Source: Brevundimonas vitisensis | GTDB lineage: Bacteria > Pseudomonadota > Alphaproteobacteria > Caulobacterales > Caulobacteraceae | Assembly (NCBI RefSeq): GCF_016656965.1 | Contig: NZ_CP067977.1 | Span: 806,001 to 870,000 of the forward strand | Length of the DNA: 64,000 bases | Reading direction: 5' to 3' | Part shown: in pieces, positions 1-9,235 of the stretch | How positions within the stretch are numbered: position 1 is the stretch's first letter | Layout of the letters: every line of letters starts with the position of its first letter | The notes under the pieces: model-generated | Told to the model about the DNA's origin: nothing | The model's input: only the letters and a program-made list of their open reading frames with translations | Databases searched by the model: none | Position numbers and translations under genes: made by a program

Positions 1-608
1 TCGGCTGGCAGGCCCGCGACACGCATCAGCATGGCGTCCGTCCCCTCCTGAGCCTCGACCGCCAGCACCAGGCCGTCACAGACGACCGCACCCTGGCCAA
101 TATCGAGTTCGCCGGACTTTTCGGCGACATGCAGCGCCTTCTTGAGATCGGCCAAGTGCGCTTCAGACGGCACGACGGCGCCCAGGGCACCGGCGGGAAG
201 GGTCTCACCGCCCAGAATGTCGTCGGCCCCCAGCACGGCATAGCCTTCGCCCTCGAAGATCGAGAGGATCTTGCGCAGCAGGGCGTCGTCCCCCTTGGCC
301 GCTGCCGCCACGATGCCGGGCAGCAGGGTCGCGCCCTTGAAATCGGGCTTCAGGGTCTTGAAGTCCGGCCGGTTGACGGTGCCGGCGAAACACACAGCCT
401 CGCATCCTGCCTTCTTGAGGGCCGACAGGGTCCGTCCGATTTCGGCCATGCCCGCATCGATTCCGGGATAGCGGGCAAGGTGGGGATCGGCGAACCCGGC
501 CAGCCGCACCACGAACACCGGCCGTCCCTCCGCCTCACAACGGGCGGCCACCGAGACGGGCAGAGCCCCGCCACCTGCGATCAGGCCCAGTTTCGCGGGC
601 GCTGTCAT
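1..608 (-). CDS. lpxI: UDP-2,3-diacylglucosamine diphosphatase LpxI (C-terminus outside window)
   Basis: LpxI hydrolyses UDP-2,3-diacylglucosamine to lipid X and UMP in lipid A synthesis, replacing LpxH in most alphaproteobacteria. Reverse translation from 608 gives MTAPAKLGLIAGGGALPVSV, with the family's N-terminal GLIAGGGALP loop. Later come an FAGTVNRPDF segment and a GQGAVVCDG segment typical of the C-terminal domain. About 202 codons are present before the window edge; the family is usually near 280 residues. The ATG overlaps the lpxA stop (ATGA), so the two are probably translationally coupled. No frameshift is visible. Identification rests on remembered family motifs and on position directly after lpxA. 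Confidence 0.9.
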   Translation of the reverse strand, partial: MTAPAKLGLIAGGGALPVSVAARCEAEGRPVFVVRLAGFADPHLARYPGIDAGMAEIGRTLSALKKAGCEAVCFAGTVNRPDFKTLKPDFKGATLLPGIVAAAAKGDDALLRKILSIFEGEGYAVLGADDILGGETLPAGALGAVVPSEAHLADLKKALHVAEKSGELDIGQGAVVCDGLVLAVEAQEGTDAMLMRVAGLPA

Positions 609-1393
609 TCGCCGGGCAGGCACAGCGGACGCTTGGCCCCCGCCCGGATGAAGGCGACGATCTCCATGATCTCGGGCAGATCGGCATAGGTGGCTTCGAC
701 CGTGTCCAGTCGATCGGCAAAGACCCCCTGCCCTTCGAACAGGTCGCGGAACGCAGCCAGCAAGCGCCGCACCGCGTCCTTGCCATAGCCCTTGCGCTTC
801 AGGCCGATCAGGTTGAGGCCGTGAAGCTGGGCGTGATTGCCCCAGGCCGAGCCATAGGGAATGACATCGCGTGTGACGGCAGCCAGCCCGCCGACGATCG
901 CCCCCTGGCCGACCCGTCCGTTCTGATGAACCGCACACAGTCCGCCGAGGAAAACCTTGTCGCCGACCTGGGCGTGCCCGCCCAGTGTCGCCTGGTTGGC
1001 CATGACCACATGGTTACCCACCACCGCATCATGCCCGACGTGCGCTCCGGTCATGAACAGGCCGTTTGAGCCGACCCGTGTGACGCCGCTGCCCTGGGGC
1101 GTTCCGCGGTTGAAGGTGCAATGCTCGCGGATTGAGTTGTCGGACCCGATTTCGAGGCGGACCGGCTCGCCCTTGTAGCCATTGTGCTGGGGGTCGCCCC
1201 CGATCACGGCGAAGGGGTGGATGATCGTCCGCTCGCCCACCGTCGTATCCTGCTGGATCACGACATGGCTGACCAGATGCACCCCGGCGGCCAGGGTCAC
1301 GCCGGGCCCGACCGTGGACCAGGGTCCGATCACCACATCCTCGGCCAGCCGGGCCGAGGAATCGACAATGGCCGTGGGGTGGATATGCGTCAT
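605..1393 (-). CDS. lpxA: UDP-N-acetylglucosamine acyltransferase LpxA
   Basis: LpxA transfers a 3-hydroxyacyl chain from ACP to UDP-GlcNAc, the first step of lipid A synthesis, in the cytoplasm. The 262-residue product begins MTHIHPTAIVDSSARLAEDV and consists of hexapeptide repeats (left-handed beta helix). GAHVGHDAVVGNHVVMANQA carries the His expected as catalytic base, and an alpha-helical C-terminal part follows. Length matches the family. The start overlaps the fabZ stop by four bases, and the stop overlaps the lpxI start. The lpxD-fabZ-lpxA order is the classical lipid A cluster. Confidence 0.96.
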   Translation of the reverse strand: MTHIHPTAIVDSSARLAEDVVIGPWSTVGPGVTLAAGVHLVSHVVIQQDTTVGERTIIHPFAVIGGDPQHNGYKGEPVRLEIGSDNSIREHCTFNRGTPQGSGVTRVGSNGLFMTGAHVGHDAVVGNHVVMANQATLGGHAQVGDKVFLGGLCAVHQNGRVGQGAIVGGLAAVTRDVIPYGSAWGNHAQLHGLNLIGLKRKGYGKDAVRRLLAAFRDLFEGQGVFADRLDTVEATYADLPEIMEIVAFIRAGAKRPLCLPGE

Positions 1394-1857
1394 GCGTCGA
1401 CCGGCTGGGCCACGGTGACGACCATGGCCATGAACTCGGCCTCGGCCGCCAGCTTGTCGTCGATATAGGTCTCGCCCTTGAACTTGTAGGCGTCGCCGCG
1501 CGCGCGGGTCACCACGACCTTCATCTTCAACTGGTCGCCGGGACGCGCCGGCTTCCGGAAGCGGACGCCGTCGATCGACATGAACATGATGACCTTGCCC
1601 TCGACCGCGACATCCATGGTCTTGGACATCAGCAGGGCCCCGGTCTGGGCCATGGCCTCGACGATCATCACGCCCGGCATGACGGGGTCAATGGGGAAGT
1701 GCCCGGGGAAATAGGGCTCGTTGTGGCTGACGTTCTTGATCCCGGTGATGGAGGTGCCGGCCACGAAGTCCTCGGCCCTATCCACCAGCAGGAAGGGATA
1801 GCGGTGCGGCAATCGGCGCATCACCTCGGCATAGTCGATCTTGCCGTCGTCACTCAT
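1390..1857 (-). CDS. fabZ: 3-hydroxyacyl-[ACP] dehydratase FabZ
   Basis: FabZ dehydrates 3-hydroxyacyl-ACP in fatty acid elongation and competes with LpxA for 3-hydroxyacyl-ACP. The 155-residue product has HRYPFLLVDR near the N-terminus, then GHFPIDPVMPGVMIVEAMAQ containing the His and Glu expected at the active site of this hotdog-fold enzyme. Length is normal. It lies between lpxD and lpxA and overlaps the lpxA start by four bases, which suggests coupled translation. Confidence 0.96.
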   Translation of the reverse strand: MSDDGKIDYAEVMRRLPHRYPFLLVDRAEDFVAGTSITGIKNVSHNEPYFPGHFPIDPVMPGVMIVEAMAQTGALLMSKTMDVAVEGKVIMFMSIDGVRFRKPARPGDQLKMKVVVTRARGDAYKFKGETYIDDKLAAEAEFMAMVVTVAQPVDA

Positions 1858-1881
1858 ACAGGGCCTCGTCTAGCAGCAGCC

Positions 1882-2886
1882 TTATCCGGCGCGCGTCTTT
1901 CCTGACGCCTGTTTGGCGAGCCAGATCGCTTCGCGCAAGGATTGTCGCAGGGGCTTGGCCGGATATCCCGACCAGGTTTCGCCCGCCGGAACGTCCGCCA
2001 ACACGCCTGCACCGCCTGCAATCCGAGCGCCGTCGCCGATGGTCAGATGGTCGCCGATGCCCGCCTTGCCCCCGAACATGACGTTATCGCCGACCGTCAC
2101 CGAACCCGAGATTCCGGTGTGCGCCGCCAGCAGGCCATTGCGCCCGATGACGCAATTGTGGGCGATCATGACCAGATTATCGATCTTGGTATTCTCGCCG
2201 ATCACGGTGTCGGCATAGGCCCCGCGGTCGATGCAGCTGTTGGCCCCCACGGTGACGCCGTCCTGGATGATCACCCGGCCCAGTTGGGGGACATCGACTG
2301 GTCCGAGAGCCGAAGGTGCCGCGCCAAAGCCCGCCTCGCCGATACGGGCACCGGCCATGATCTTCACCCGGTCGCCGATCAGGGCAAAGCCGATGGTGAC
2401 ATTGGGACCGACAGCACAGCCACGGCCGATCTGAACCCCTGGCCCAATGACAGTATTGGCCCCGATCCGCGTTCCCGAACCGATCCGGGCCCCGGGGCCC
2501 ACGACCACGCCGGGCTCAAGCACGACGGTCTCGTCTTCGGCCGCCTCGCTTGAAATGGTCCGGTCCAGCGCAATGGGACAGTGAAGAAGGGCCGACACCC
2601 TGGCCCAGGTCGCCTGCGGTTCACGCGTCGAAAGGACGGCCGCCCCGGTCGGCGCGGCATCCACCGACCCGGGGTGCACGATCACGCACCCGGCCTCTGT
2701 TTTCGCCAGCAACGAGGCCAGCTTGCGATCTGAAAGGAAGGTGACCGACTGCGGTCCGGCCGTGGCCAGGGGGGCGACGGATGTGATGACCGTGTCGCCG
2801 CCCCTTACCAGTTCCGCCCCCGTCCGCGCAGAGATTTCGGCGACCGTCAGCGGTGCCAGAGTCTCGAAAAAGCGCGGATCGGGCAC
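1882..2886 (-). CDS. lpxD: UDP-3-O-acylglucosamine N-acyltransferase LpxD
   Basis: LpxD adds the second 3-hydroxyacyl chain (N-linked) in lipid A synthesis. The 334 residues begin with the LpxD N-terminal domain (ITSVAPLATAGPQSVTFLSD at about 39-58). A long hexapeptide-repeat helix follows from about residue 120 to 310, with IDNLVMIAHNCVIGRNGLLA around the presumed catalytic His. Length is typical. The gene lies 15 bases after the skp-like gene and 24 bases before fabZ, all on one strand. The lpxD hexapeptide region resembles lpxA, as expected of paralogues. Confidence 0.96.
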   Translation of the reverse strand: MPDPRFFETLAPLTVAEISARTGAELVRGGDTVITSVAPLATAGPQSVTFLSDRKLASLLAKTEAGCVIVHPGSVDAAPTGAAVLSTREPQATWARVSALLHCPIALDRTISSEAAEDETVVLEPGVVVGPGARIGSGTRIGANTVIGPGVQIGRGCAVGPNVTIGFALIGDRVKIMAGARIGEAGFGAAPSALGPVDVPQLGRVIIQDGVTVGANSCIDRGAYADTVIGENTKIDNLVMIAHNCVIGRNGLLAAHTGISGSVTVGDNVMFGGKAGIGDHLTIGDGARIAGGAGVLADVPAGETWSGYPAKPLRQSLREAIWLAKQASGKTRAG

Positions 2887-2900
2887 GGAGCGTTGTGACC

Positions 2901-3491
2901 TTATTGTGCCTGCTGCTGGTCGACCGGCACTTGCAGGCGGTTGAAGCTCAGCGACGGCAGGGCGACGTTCAGACGCTCGATCACCGTCGGCGTGATGTCC
3001 ATGGCCGGGTTCATCAGATAGACCGACTCACGGTCCAGCAGCAGGCCGCAGCCGCGCTCCTGATAAACGGCAACGATGATCGGATCGACGGCCGTCGCGA
3101 TGGCGCGGCGCTGGACGTCCAGCGTGTAGCGCAGCTCGTTCTGGCGGGTTTGTTCCAGCTGCTGAGCCTCACGGATGCGCTGCTCGACGGCCTGGCTGCG
3201 CGACTGCAACTCGGCGGGCGGGATCGAGGCCCGACCCTGTTGCAGGGCGGTGATCTCGGTTTCGATAGACTGGGCGTAGGGAGCCAGTTCGCCGGCCACT
3301 TCCTGGGACAGGGCGTTCATCCGCGTGGACACCGACTGGCCGACGGTCGACTGGGCCAGGGTCTGGGCACCGTAATAGACGCAGACGCCGGGGATGGCCG
3401 GGCCATAGTTGGCGGGAGCCTGGGCCTGAGCGAGGGCGGACGAGGCCATGAGGGTGGCCAGAGCGAACACGCCGGAAGCGAGCAGTTTCAT
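2901..3491 (-). CDS. skp: OmpH/Skp-family periplasmic chaperone
   Basis: Skp-type proteins hold unfolded outer-membrane proteins in the periplasm on their way to BamA. The 196-residue product starts with a clear signal peptide (MKLLASGVFALATLMASSAL, cleavage near AQA). The rest is mostly a Gln/Glu/Arg-rich helical stretch (about 60-130) that would form the tentacle coiled coil. The end carries YLMNPAMDITPTVIERLN, the conserved 'DIT..VI..LN' C-terminal signature of OmpH. It sits between bamA and lpxD, the position skp holds in many proteobacteria. Sequence conservation in this family is low, so the call leans on the C-terminal signature and position. Confidence 0.88.
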   Translation of the reverse strand: MKLLASGVFALATLMASSALAQAQAPANYGPAIPGVCVYYGAQTLAQSTVGQSVSTRMNALSQEVAGELAPYAQSIETEITALQQGRASIPPAELQSRSQAVEQRIREAQQLEQTRQNELRYTLDVQRRAIATAVDPIIVAVYQERGCGLLLDRESVYLMNPAMDITPTVIERLNVALPSLSFNRLQVPVDQQQAQ

Positions 3492-3526
3492 CGTAAGCCT
3501 TTGTGCGGACAGGAACGCGCCGCGGT

Positions 3527-5986
3527 TTAGAACTGAGTGGAAGTCGAGAACCGGAAGGTCTCGGTCTTATCGAATTCTTCTTCGGCCAAAATCTGGCTGA
3601 TGTCGAAACGGATCGGACCCATGGGCGAGCGCCAGTGAATGCTGATGCCAGCCGAGGCACGCAGCGAAAGCTCATCGGCGATCGTCGCATCCGGCAGACC
3701 GGCGCTGGTCAGGGTGTAGCGATCGTCGAGCAGGCCCAAGGTGCCGATATCCACGAACAGCGAAGTACGGATGCCGTACTCTTCCGGCAGACGGTTCGGC
3801 AGGGTCAGTTCCAGCGTGCCGATGGCGTAGAAATTACCGCCCAGAGCATCGGTGGTGGTCAGGTCGCGAGGCCCCATGCCCGCCGTCTCGAAGCCGCGGA
3901 AGCTGTTGCCGCCCTTGAAGAAGCGGTCGTTGATGCGGATCGGGTCGCCGTTCCAGCCGGTGACATAGCCGGTCGAAGCCTGGGCCGTGACCACCCACTC
4001 GGGCGTGATGCCCCAATAGGCAGAGACCTCGGCCTCGGTCTTCACATAGTTCACGTCGCCGCCGATGCCGGCGAAATCCTGACGCAGCGATCCGGTCCAG
4101 CCGCGCGTGGGACGCACGGGATCGTTCCGACGATCCACCAGCAGGGTGTAGCCCGCCGAGGAGTTGAGGAAGGAGCCAACCTGGTCGCAAAGCGCGTTCG
4201 AACCCGAGCCGAAGCTTTCGCAATAGCCGTCCGGAACGATGATTTCATCCGACTTGATGAAGTAGCGCGTGCTCAGCAGCGTGTAGCCGTTCAGCGGATA
4301 GGAGATCCGCAAGCCCGCACCGGTCGAGCGATAGTCGTAGGACGAATATTCGCTGAGATCATAGCGGCTGTGGAAGACGTCGAAGCCCGCACGCAGGTCC
4401 CGGCCCAGGAATTTCGGCTCTGTGAAGCGGAAATCGACCTGCTGGCGCAGCGAGCCCCACTCGACCCGGGCCACCACGTTCTGGCCACGCCCGCGGAAGT
4501 TCCGCTCGGAGATGCCAAGGTTGATGACGAAGGAGTCGACCGAACTGAAGCCCGCGCCGACCGACAGCTCGCCGGTAGGCTGTTCCTGGACCGTGACGTT
4601 GACGATCGACCGGTCGGGCGCGGAACCGCGCGTTTCCTCGATCGTGACGTCCTTGAAGAAGCCCAGGGCCCGCAGGTTGTTGCGCGACCGTTCCACCAGG
4701 GTGCGGTTGAAAGCGTCGCCTTCCGTCAGCATCAGTTCGCGCCGGATGACCGGATCGATCGTGCGCGTATTGCCGATGATGTTGATGCGATCGACATAGA
4801 CGCGCTGACCTTCACGGATGTTGAAGGTGACGTCGACCGTGTCGGTATCGGGGTTGGCCGAATAGGTCGGGTTGATCTCCACGAAGGCATAGCCCGCCGA
4901 GCCCGCCGCATAGGTCAGAGCATCGACCGCCTGCTCGATCTTGTCGCTTTCGTACAGATCGCCGGACTGGATCGGCAGCAGCAGCTTGAGGAAGTCCGCA
5001 TTCAGCCGGTCGTTCTCGGTGACCACCTGAACGTCGCCGAAGTTATAGCGATCGCCTTCATCCACGGTGATGGTGATGCCGAAGGCCGAGTCGTTCGGGG
5101 CCAGTTCGGCAATCGAAGACACAACGCGGAAGTCGTAATAGCCGCGGTTGGTATAGAATTTCCGCAGCTGCTCGCGGTCGTAGTCCAGCCGGTTCGGGTC
5201 GTAGTTGTCGTTGGAGGTGAACAGCTTCCACCAGCTCGAGGTCTCGGTGACCATGACCTCGCGAAGTTCGCCGTCCGAGAAGGCCGTATTGCCCAGGAAG
5301 GTGATGGCCCGCACGCCGGTTTCGGGACCCTCGTCGATCTCGAAAACCACATCGACGCGGTTCTGATCCAGCTGAACGATCTGGGGCGTGACGGTTGCCG
5401 AAATGCGGCCCGACAGGCGGTACAGTTCGACGATCTTGCCGACGTCATCCTGGACCCGGGCGCGGGTATAGATGCCGCGCGGGCTGATGGTGACTTCTTC
5501 GCGCAGCTTGTCCTCGGTCAGGGCGCTGTTCCCCTCGAAGACCACCTGGTTGATGATCGGGTTTTCGACGATCTGGACGATCAGGTCGCCGTTCGGCTGC
5601 ACGCCGATCTGGACGTCGGCAAACAGGTTGGTGCGCGTCAGGGTGCGGACGGCGACGTCCAGCACAACCGGATCCACCACATTGCCGGGCTGGATGGGCA
5701 GATAGGACAGCACCGTCGTCTGGTCGATGCGCTGGTTGCCCTGCACCAGGATGCGATTGACGACGACGCGCTCGTCTTCCTGGACGGGTGCCGTCTGCTG
5801 CGGGGCCTGTTGAGGCTGGATCGCCGGGGCCGGAGGCGCGGCGGCTGTGGGCGGCGTCTGGGCCCAGGCGGGCGCGGACAGGCCGGCGGCGGCGATCAGG
5901 GCCAGGACGCTGGAGCGTCCGGCCAGCCGGAAGGAGAGCAGGTCGGTCTGGATCATACGGTAAACCATCGGGGGCTGGCGGCTCAT
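3527..5986 (-). CDS. bamA: Outer membrane protein assembly factor BamA
   Basis: BamA is the central barrel of the BAM complex that inserts beta-barrel proteins into the outer membrane. From the ATG at 5986 the product is 819 residues. It has a hydrophobic signal segment ending PAWAQ, five POTRA-like repeats (for example VVNRILVQGNQRIDQTTVLS and INIIGNTRTIDPVIRRELML), and a C-terminal 16-strand barrel. The barrel contains the family motifs VRPTRGW and KGGNSFRGFE. The last residues, TFRFSTSTQF, end in an aromatic residue as barrel proteins do. This start was chosen because it overlaps the rseP stop (ATGA). An upstream in-frame start at 6040 would lie inside rseP. Confidence 0.96.
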   Translation of the reverse strand: MSRQPPMVYRMIQTDLLSFRLAGRSSVLALIAAAGLSAPAWAQTPPTAAAPPAPAIQPQQAPQQTAPVQEDERVVVNRILVQGNQRIDQTTVLSYLPIQPGNVVDPVVLDVAVRTLTRTNLFADVQIGVQPNGDLIVQIVENPIINQVVFEGNSALTEDKLREEVTISPRGIYTRARVQDDVGKIVELYRLSGRISATVTPQIVQLDQNRVDVVFEIDEGPETGVRAITFLGNTAFSDGELREVMVTETSSWWKLFTSNDNYDPNRLDYDREQLRKFYTNRGYYDFRVVSSIAELAPNDSAFGITITVDEGDRYNFGDVQVVTENDRLNADFLKLLLPIQSGDLYESDKIEQAVDALTYAAGSAGYAFVEINPTYSANPDTDTVDVTFNIREGQRVYVDRINIIGNTRTIDPVIRRELMLTEGDAFNRTLVERSRNNLRALGFFKDVTIEETRGSAPDRSIVNVTVQEQPTGELSVGAGFSSVDSFVINLGISERNFRGRGQNVVARVEWGSLRQQVDFRFTEPKFLGRDLRAGFDVFHSRYDLSEYSSYDYRSTGAGLRISYPLNGYTLLSTRYFIKSDEIIVPDGYCESFGSGSNALCDQVGSFLNSSAGYTLLVDRRNDPVRPTRGWTGSLRQDFAGIGGDVNYVKTEAEVSAYWGITPEWVVTAQASTGYVTGWNGDPIRINDRFFKGGNSFRGFETAGMGPRDLTTTDALGGNFYAIGTLELTLPNRLPEEYGIRTSLFVDIGTLGLLDDRYTLTSAGLPDATIADELSLRASAGISIHWRSPMGPIRFDISQILAEEEFDKTETFRFSTSTQF

Positions 5987-7200
5987 GATGCGAGCCCGCC
6001 GAGGAAGGAGAACAGGCCGTTCTTCTGGAAATCGTTCCAAGTGGCGAACAACATCAAACCTGCAAGCAAAGCAAGACCGACCCGATAGCCGGCCTCCTGA
6101 ACGGCGGCTGCCACAGGCTTCTTCGCCACAGCTTCATAGGCGAAAAAGACCAGGTGACCCCCGTCCAGAACCGGAATGGGCAGCAGGTTTAGAAAACCAA
6201 TTCCGATCGAAAGTATGGCGGCAAAGCTGGTCAGCGTCCGAAGCAGGTTCAAGGCCATATAGCCCGGATCGGGGTTGGCCTTGATCGCCGCATCGGTCAG
6301 GGCTCCGGACGCCTTGGCGATGCCGACCGGCCCGCTCAGCTGGTCGCCGCTCTCGCGCCCTGTGAGAATACGCCCCAGGTAGGTGGTGGTGGTGCCCAGC
6401 ACATCGCCGACCTGCATCACGCCCTGCCCCACCGCTTCGATGGGATTATAGCGGATGTGGCGCACGTCGTCAGGGCTGGAGGCCAGGCCAAGGCCCAGGC
6501 GGCCGATGCGGACATTGCCTGCGATCGGGTCTTTGACCTGCGTCCGCTGCGGCACAGCCACCAGTTCGATCGCATTGCCGCCGCGCTCGACGCCGAAACG
6601 CACCGACGTGTTGCTGCTCAGTGACACAACACGGATCACATGCTGGCTGTCCTTGGCCGGGCGCCCATTCACCTCGGTGATGAGGTCGCCGGGACGGAAA
6701 CCGGCCGCGGCCGCCGCAGAGCCCGGCTCGACCGATCCCACTCTGGGCGGAACGACCTGCGAGCCGATGGCGCTGAAAAGCACAGTGAAGATCAGGATCG
6801 CCAGGATGAAGTTGGCGGCCGGGCCCGCCGCCACGATCAGGGCGCGCTGCCACACCGGCTTGAAATGGAAGTAGTCCCTTACGGCCTCTGGCCCATGCTG
6901 GGCTTCAATCCGGGACCGCAACTCGGCCAGTCCCGCCTGATCCGGCACGCTGGAGGCGTCCAGGTCGCCGGCGAATTTGACGTATCCGCCCAGGGGCAGC
7001 CAGGCCAGCCGCCATTCGGTGCCATGGCGATCGCGGCGGCTGACGATGGTCTTGCCGAAACCGATCGAGAACTGGTCGATCTTGGTCCCAAAGGCGCGCG
7101 CGACGCCGAAATGACCCAGTTCGTGGATGGTGACGATGACCGTCAGCACCAGCAGGAACGGCACGATGTAGATCAGGACCTGGCCCAGGACGTTCAGCAT
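5983..7200 (-). CDS. rseP: Site-2 intramembrane zinc metalloprotease RseP
   Basis: RseP cleaves membrane-bound anti-sigma factors and remnant signal peptides within the inner membrane. The 405-residue product shows the zinc motif in VTIHELGHFGVARAFG near the N-terminus. One or two PDZ-like segments lie in the middle (PPRVGSVEPGSAAAAAGFRP), and the second metal motif is in NLLPIPVLDGGHLVFF near the C-terminus. Hydrophobic segments flank both motifs. It lies directly upstream of bamA, an arrangement common in proteobacteria. The target anti-sigma factor cannot be deduced from this window. Confidence 0.95.
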   Translation of the reverse strand: MLNVLGQVLIYIVPFLLVLTVIVTIHELGHFGVARAFGTKIDQFSIGFGKTIVSRRDRHGTEWRLAWLPLGGYVKFAGDLDASSVPDQAGLAELRSRIEAQHGPEAVRDYFHFKPVWQRALIVAAGPAANFILAILIFTVLFSAIGSQVVPPRVGSVEPGSAAAAAGFRPGDLITEVNGRPAKDSQHVIRVVSLSSNTSVRFGVERGGNAIELVAVPQRTQVKDPIAGNVRIGRLGLGLASSPDDVRHIRYNPIEAVGQGVMQVGDVLGTTTTYLGRILTGRESGDQLSGPVGIAKASGALTDAAIKANPDPGYMALNLLRTLTSFAAILSIGIGFLNLLPIPVLDGGHLVFFAYEAVAKKPVAAAVQEAGYRVGLALLAGLMLFATWNDFQKNGLFSFLGGLAS

Positions 7201-7223
7201 GCCGACTTTCTAGTCTCCCGCCC

Positions 7224-8420
7224 TCAGGCCGCCCTGGCGAACCGTTCGACGACGCCCTGCGCGATCCGGCGGGCCTGCGCGTCCACGGCCAGGGCCGCGT
7301 CGCAGGCGTCTCCGATGTCGCAGGCCGTCCCCGATGCCGTCGCCCCATCAAGCGTGTCGGCGATGACTGCGGCAATATTGAGAAAGGGCAGCCGACGGTC
7401 AAGAAAGGCCAGTGCCGCCACCTCATTGGCCGCGTTGAACACCGCTGGTGCAGCGCCCCCCGCGATCAGGGCCTCGCGTGCCAGCCTCAGGGCCGGGAAG
7501 CGCTCCATGTCCGGCGCTTCGAACGTCAGTTGGCCCAGGGCCGCCAGGTCCAGCCGGGGCGCAGGCCAGGCCAGCCGGTCTGGCCAGGCCAGGGCACAGG
7601 CGATCGGCGTCTTCATGTCCGGCGGCCCCATCTGGGCCAGGGTCGAGCCGTCGATGTATTCCACCAGACTGTGGATGATCGATTCGGGATGGACCACGAC
7701 ATCGATCCGATGGGCCGGCATGTCGAACAGATAGGCCGCCTCGATCGTCTCCAGTCCCTTGTTGGCCATGGTGGCACTGTCGACCGAGATCTTGGCCCCC
7801 ATGCTCCAGTTGGGATGGGCGACCGCCCGCTCTGGCGTCACGCCGCGCAGTTGCTCCAGCGGGGTCTGACGGAACGGTCCGCCCGAAGCGGTCAGAACCA
7901 GCCGCGACACCCGCTCGGGGGCTTCGGCGGGGAAGACCTGAAAGATCGCCGAATGCTCGGAATCCACCGGGATCAGCTGCCCCCCGCCGCGCCGAACCCG
8001 CTCGATCAAAGCGGGGCCGCAGCACACCAGACTCTCCTTGTTGGCCAGAGCCAGGGTCGCGCCGGTCCTCGCCGCCGCCCAGGCCGACTTCAGGCCCGCC
8101 GCCCCGACGATCGCCGCCATGACCCAATCTGCAGGCCGCGTCGCCGCCTCGACAATCGCCGCCTCGCCCGCCGCCGCCTCGACCCCGGTACCCGCCAACG
8201 CCTGGCGCAGTTCGTCCAGGCGCGCCGGATCGGCGGTGACCGCAACGCGCGGCCGCCAGCGCCGGGCCTGCTCGGCCAGACGCGCGATGTTGGCACCGCC
8301 GGTCAGGGCCTCGACCTCGAAATGCCCGGTGCCGGCCGCCTGGGCCTGATCCATCAGGTCCAGGGTCGAGCAGCCGACGGAGCCTGTGGACCCCAGGACG
8401 GTGACGCAACGGCGGATCAT
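7224..8420 (-). CDS. dxr: 1-deoxy-D-xylulose-5-phosphate reductoisomerase Dxr
   Basis: Dxr converts DXP to MEP with NADPH, the first committed step of the MEP isoprenoid pathway. From the ATG at 8420 the product is 398 residues, the usual length. It opens with the nucleotide-binding loop [11 protein letters not shown]. Later it carries [23 protein letters not shown] (metal and substrate binding) and [11 protein letters not shown]. The frame stays open about 109 codons further upstream, but that part overlaps cdsA and resembles nothing. The chosen ATG overlaps the cdsA stop. The gene feeds isoprenoids to uppS two genes upstream. Confidence 0.96.
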   Translation of the reverse strand: MIRRCVTVLGSTGSVGCSTLDLMDQAQAAGTGHFEVEALTGGANIARLAEQARRWRPRVAVTADPARLDELRQALAGTGVEAAAGEAAIVEAATRPADWVMAAIVGAAGLKSAWAAARTGATLALANKESLVCCGPALIERVRRGGGQLIPVDSEHSAIFQVFPAEAPERVSRLVLTASGGPFRQTPLEQLRGVTPERAVAHPNWSMGAKISVDSATMANKGLETIEAAYLFDMPAHRIDVVVHPESIIHSLVEYIDGSTLAQMGPPDMKTPIACALAWPDRLAWPAPRLDLAALGQLTFEAPDMERFPALRLAREALIAGGAAPAVFNAANEVAALAFLDRRLPFLNIAAVIADTLDGATASGTACDIGDACDAALAVDAQARRIAQGVVERFARAA

Positions 8421-9235
8421 GCCGCCTGCTCCAGCATCAGGACGATAAGGCGGCCCAGCGCCATCACCACGACCGCAAACATCAGGCCGTCGACCCGGTC
8501 CAGTAGCCCGCCATGGCCGGGAATGAGAGTGCCGGCATCCTTGACCCCGAATCGCCGCTTCAACGCCGATTCCCACAGATCGCCCGCCATGGTCGCCGCT
8601 GCGCCGGCCAGACCCAGTACCGCACCCCAGGCCGGATGGGGCAGATCCAGTTCGAACATCAGGGCGATCAGCCCGCCCGCGATCATCCCGCCGACCAGCC
8701 CGCCGATGAAGCCGGACCAGGTCTTGTTGGGCGAGTATCGCGGCCACAGCTTGGGCCCGCCCATGACGCTGCCGGTCAGGTAGGCCATGACGTCCGAGGT
8801 CCAGGTCACGAAGAACACCAGCATGATCCAGTTCAGGCCGATGACCGAATGGTCGTCACGCAGCCAGATCATCAGGATGGCGGGCCAGCCCAGATAGAGC
8901 ACGCCATAGGCGGCATCGATGCCTTCCTGGCCCAGGCGCTTGGCGAACAGAGCGGCCGCCCAGCCGCCGAACACCAGCACGACCAGGCCGACGGACATGA
9001 ATCCCAGATGCACCGGCACTGCGGCGGCGATCAGCACCAGGGCCACGGCCCCCGCGATCGGCCAGGGCCGTGCGGGCGCGCTCATCACCGCCCACTCTCT
9101 CGACAGCAGAAGGCAGGCTCCCAAGATCAGCGCCAGGAACCACAGCCCCCCCGCCCAGGTCGCCAGCACTGCGGCCGGAGCCAGAACGGCGGCCGAGGCC
9201 ACCCTTATACCGATGTCGCGGACGCTGACGGCCAT
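8417..9235 (-). CDS. cdsA: Phosphatidate cytidylyltransferase CdsA
   Basis: CdsA makes CDP-diacylglycerol from phosphatidate and CTP, the precursor of all phospholipids. From the ATG at 9235 the product has 272 residues with about seven or eight hydrophobic segments. The C-terminal CdsA signature is visible around [20 protein letters not shown] followed by DRVDG. The start overlaps the uppS stop (TGATG). A longer upstream reading would run into uppS and is rejected. Length and membrane topology fit the family. Confidence 0.95.
   Translation of the reverse strand: MAVSVRDIGIRVASAAVLAPAAVLATWAGGLWFLALILGACLLLSREWAVMSAPARPWPIAGAVALVLIAAAVPVHLGFMSVGLVVLVFGGWAAALFAKRLGQEGIDAAYGVLYLGWPAILMIWLRDDHSVIGLNWIMLVFFVTWTSDVMAYLTGSVMGGPKLWPRYSPNKTWSGFIGGLVGGMIAGGLIALMFELDLPHPAWGAVLGLAGAAATMAGDLWESALKRRFGVKDAGTLIPGHGGLLDRVDGLMFAVVVMALGRLIVLMLEQAA

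Noticed and set aside
3503..6088. Very long open frame (861 codons) on the plus strand opposite bamA
   Set aside because: It is the antisense shadow of bamA in GC-rich DNA. The product is Arg/Gly/Asp-rich without domains, while the bamA frame has clear POTRA and barrel motifs.
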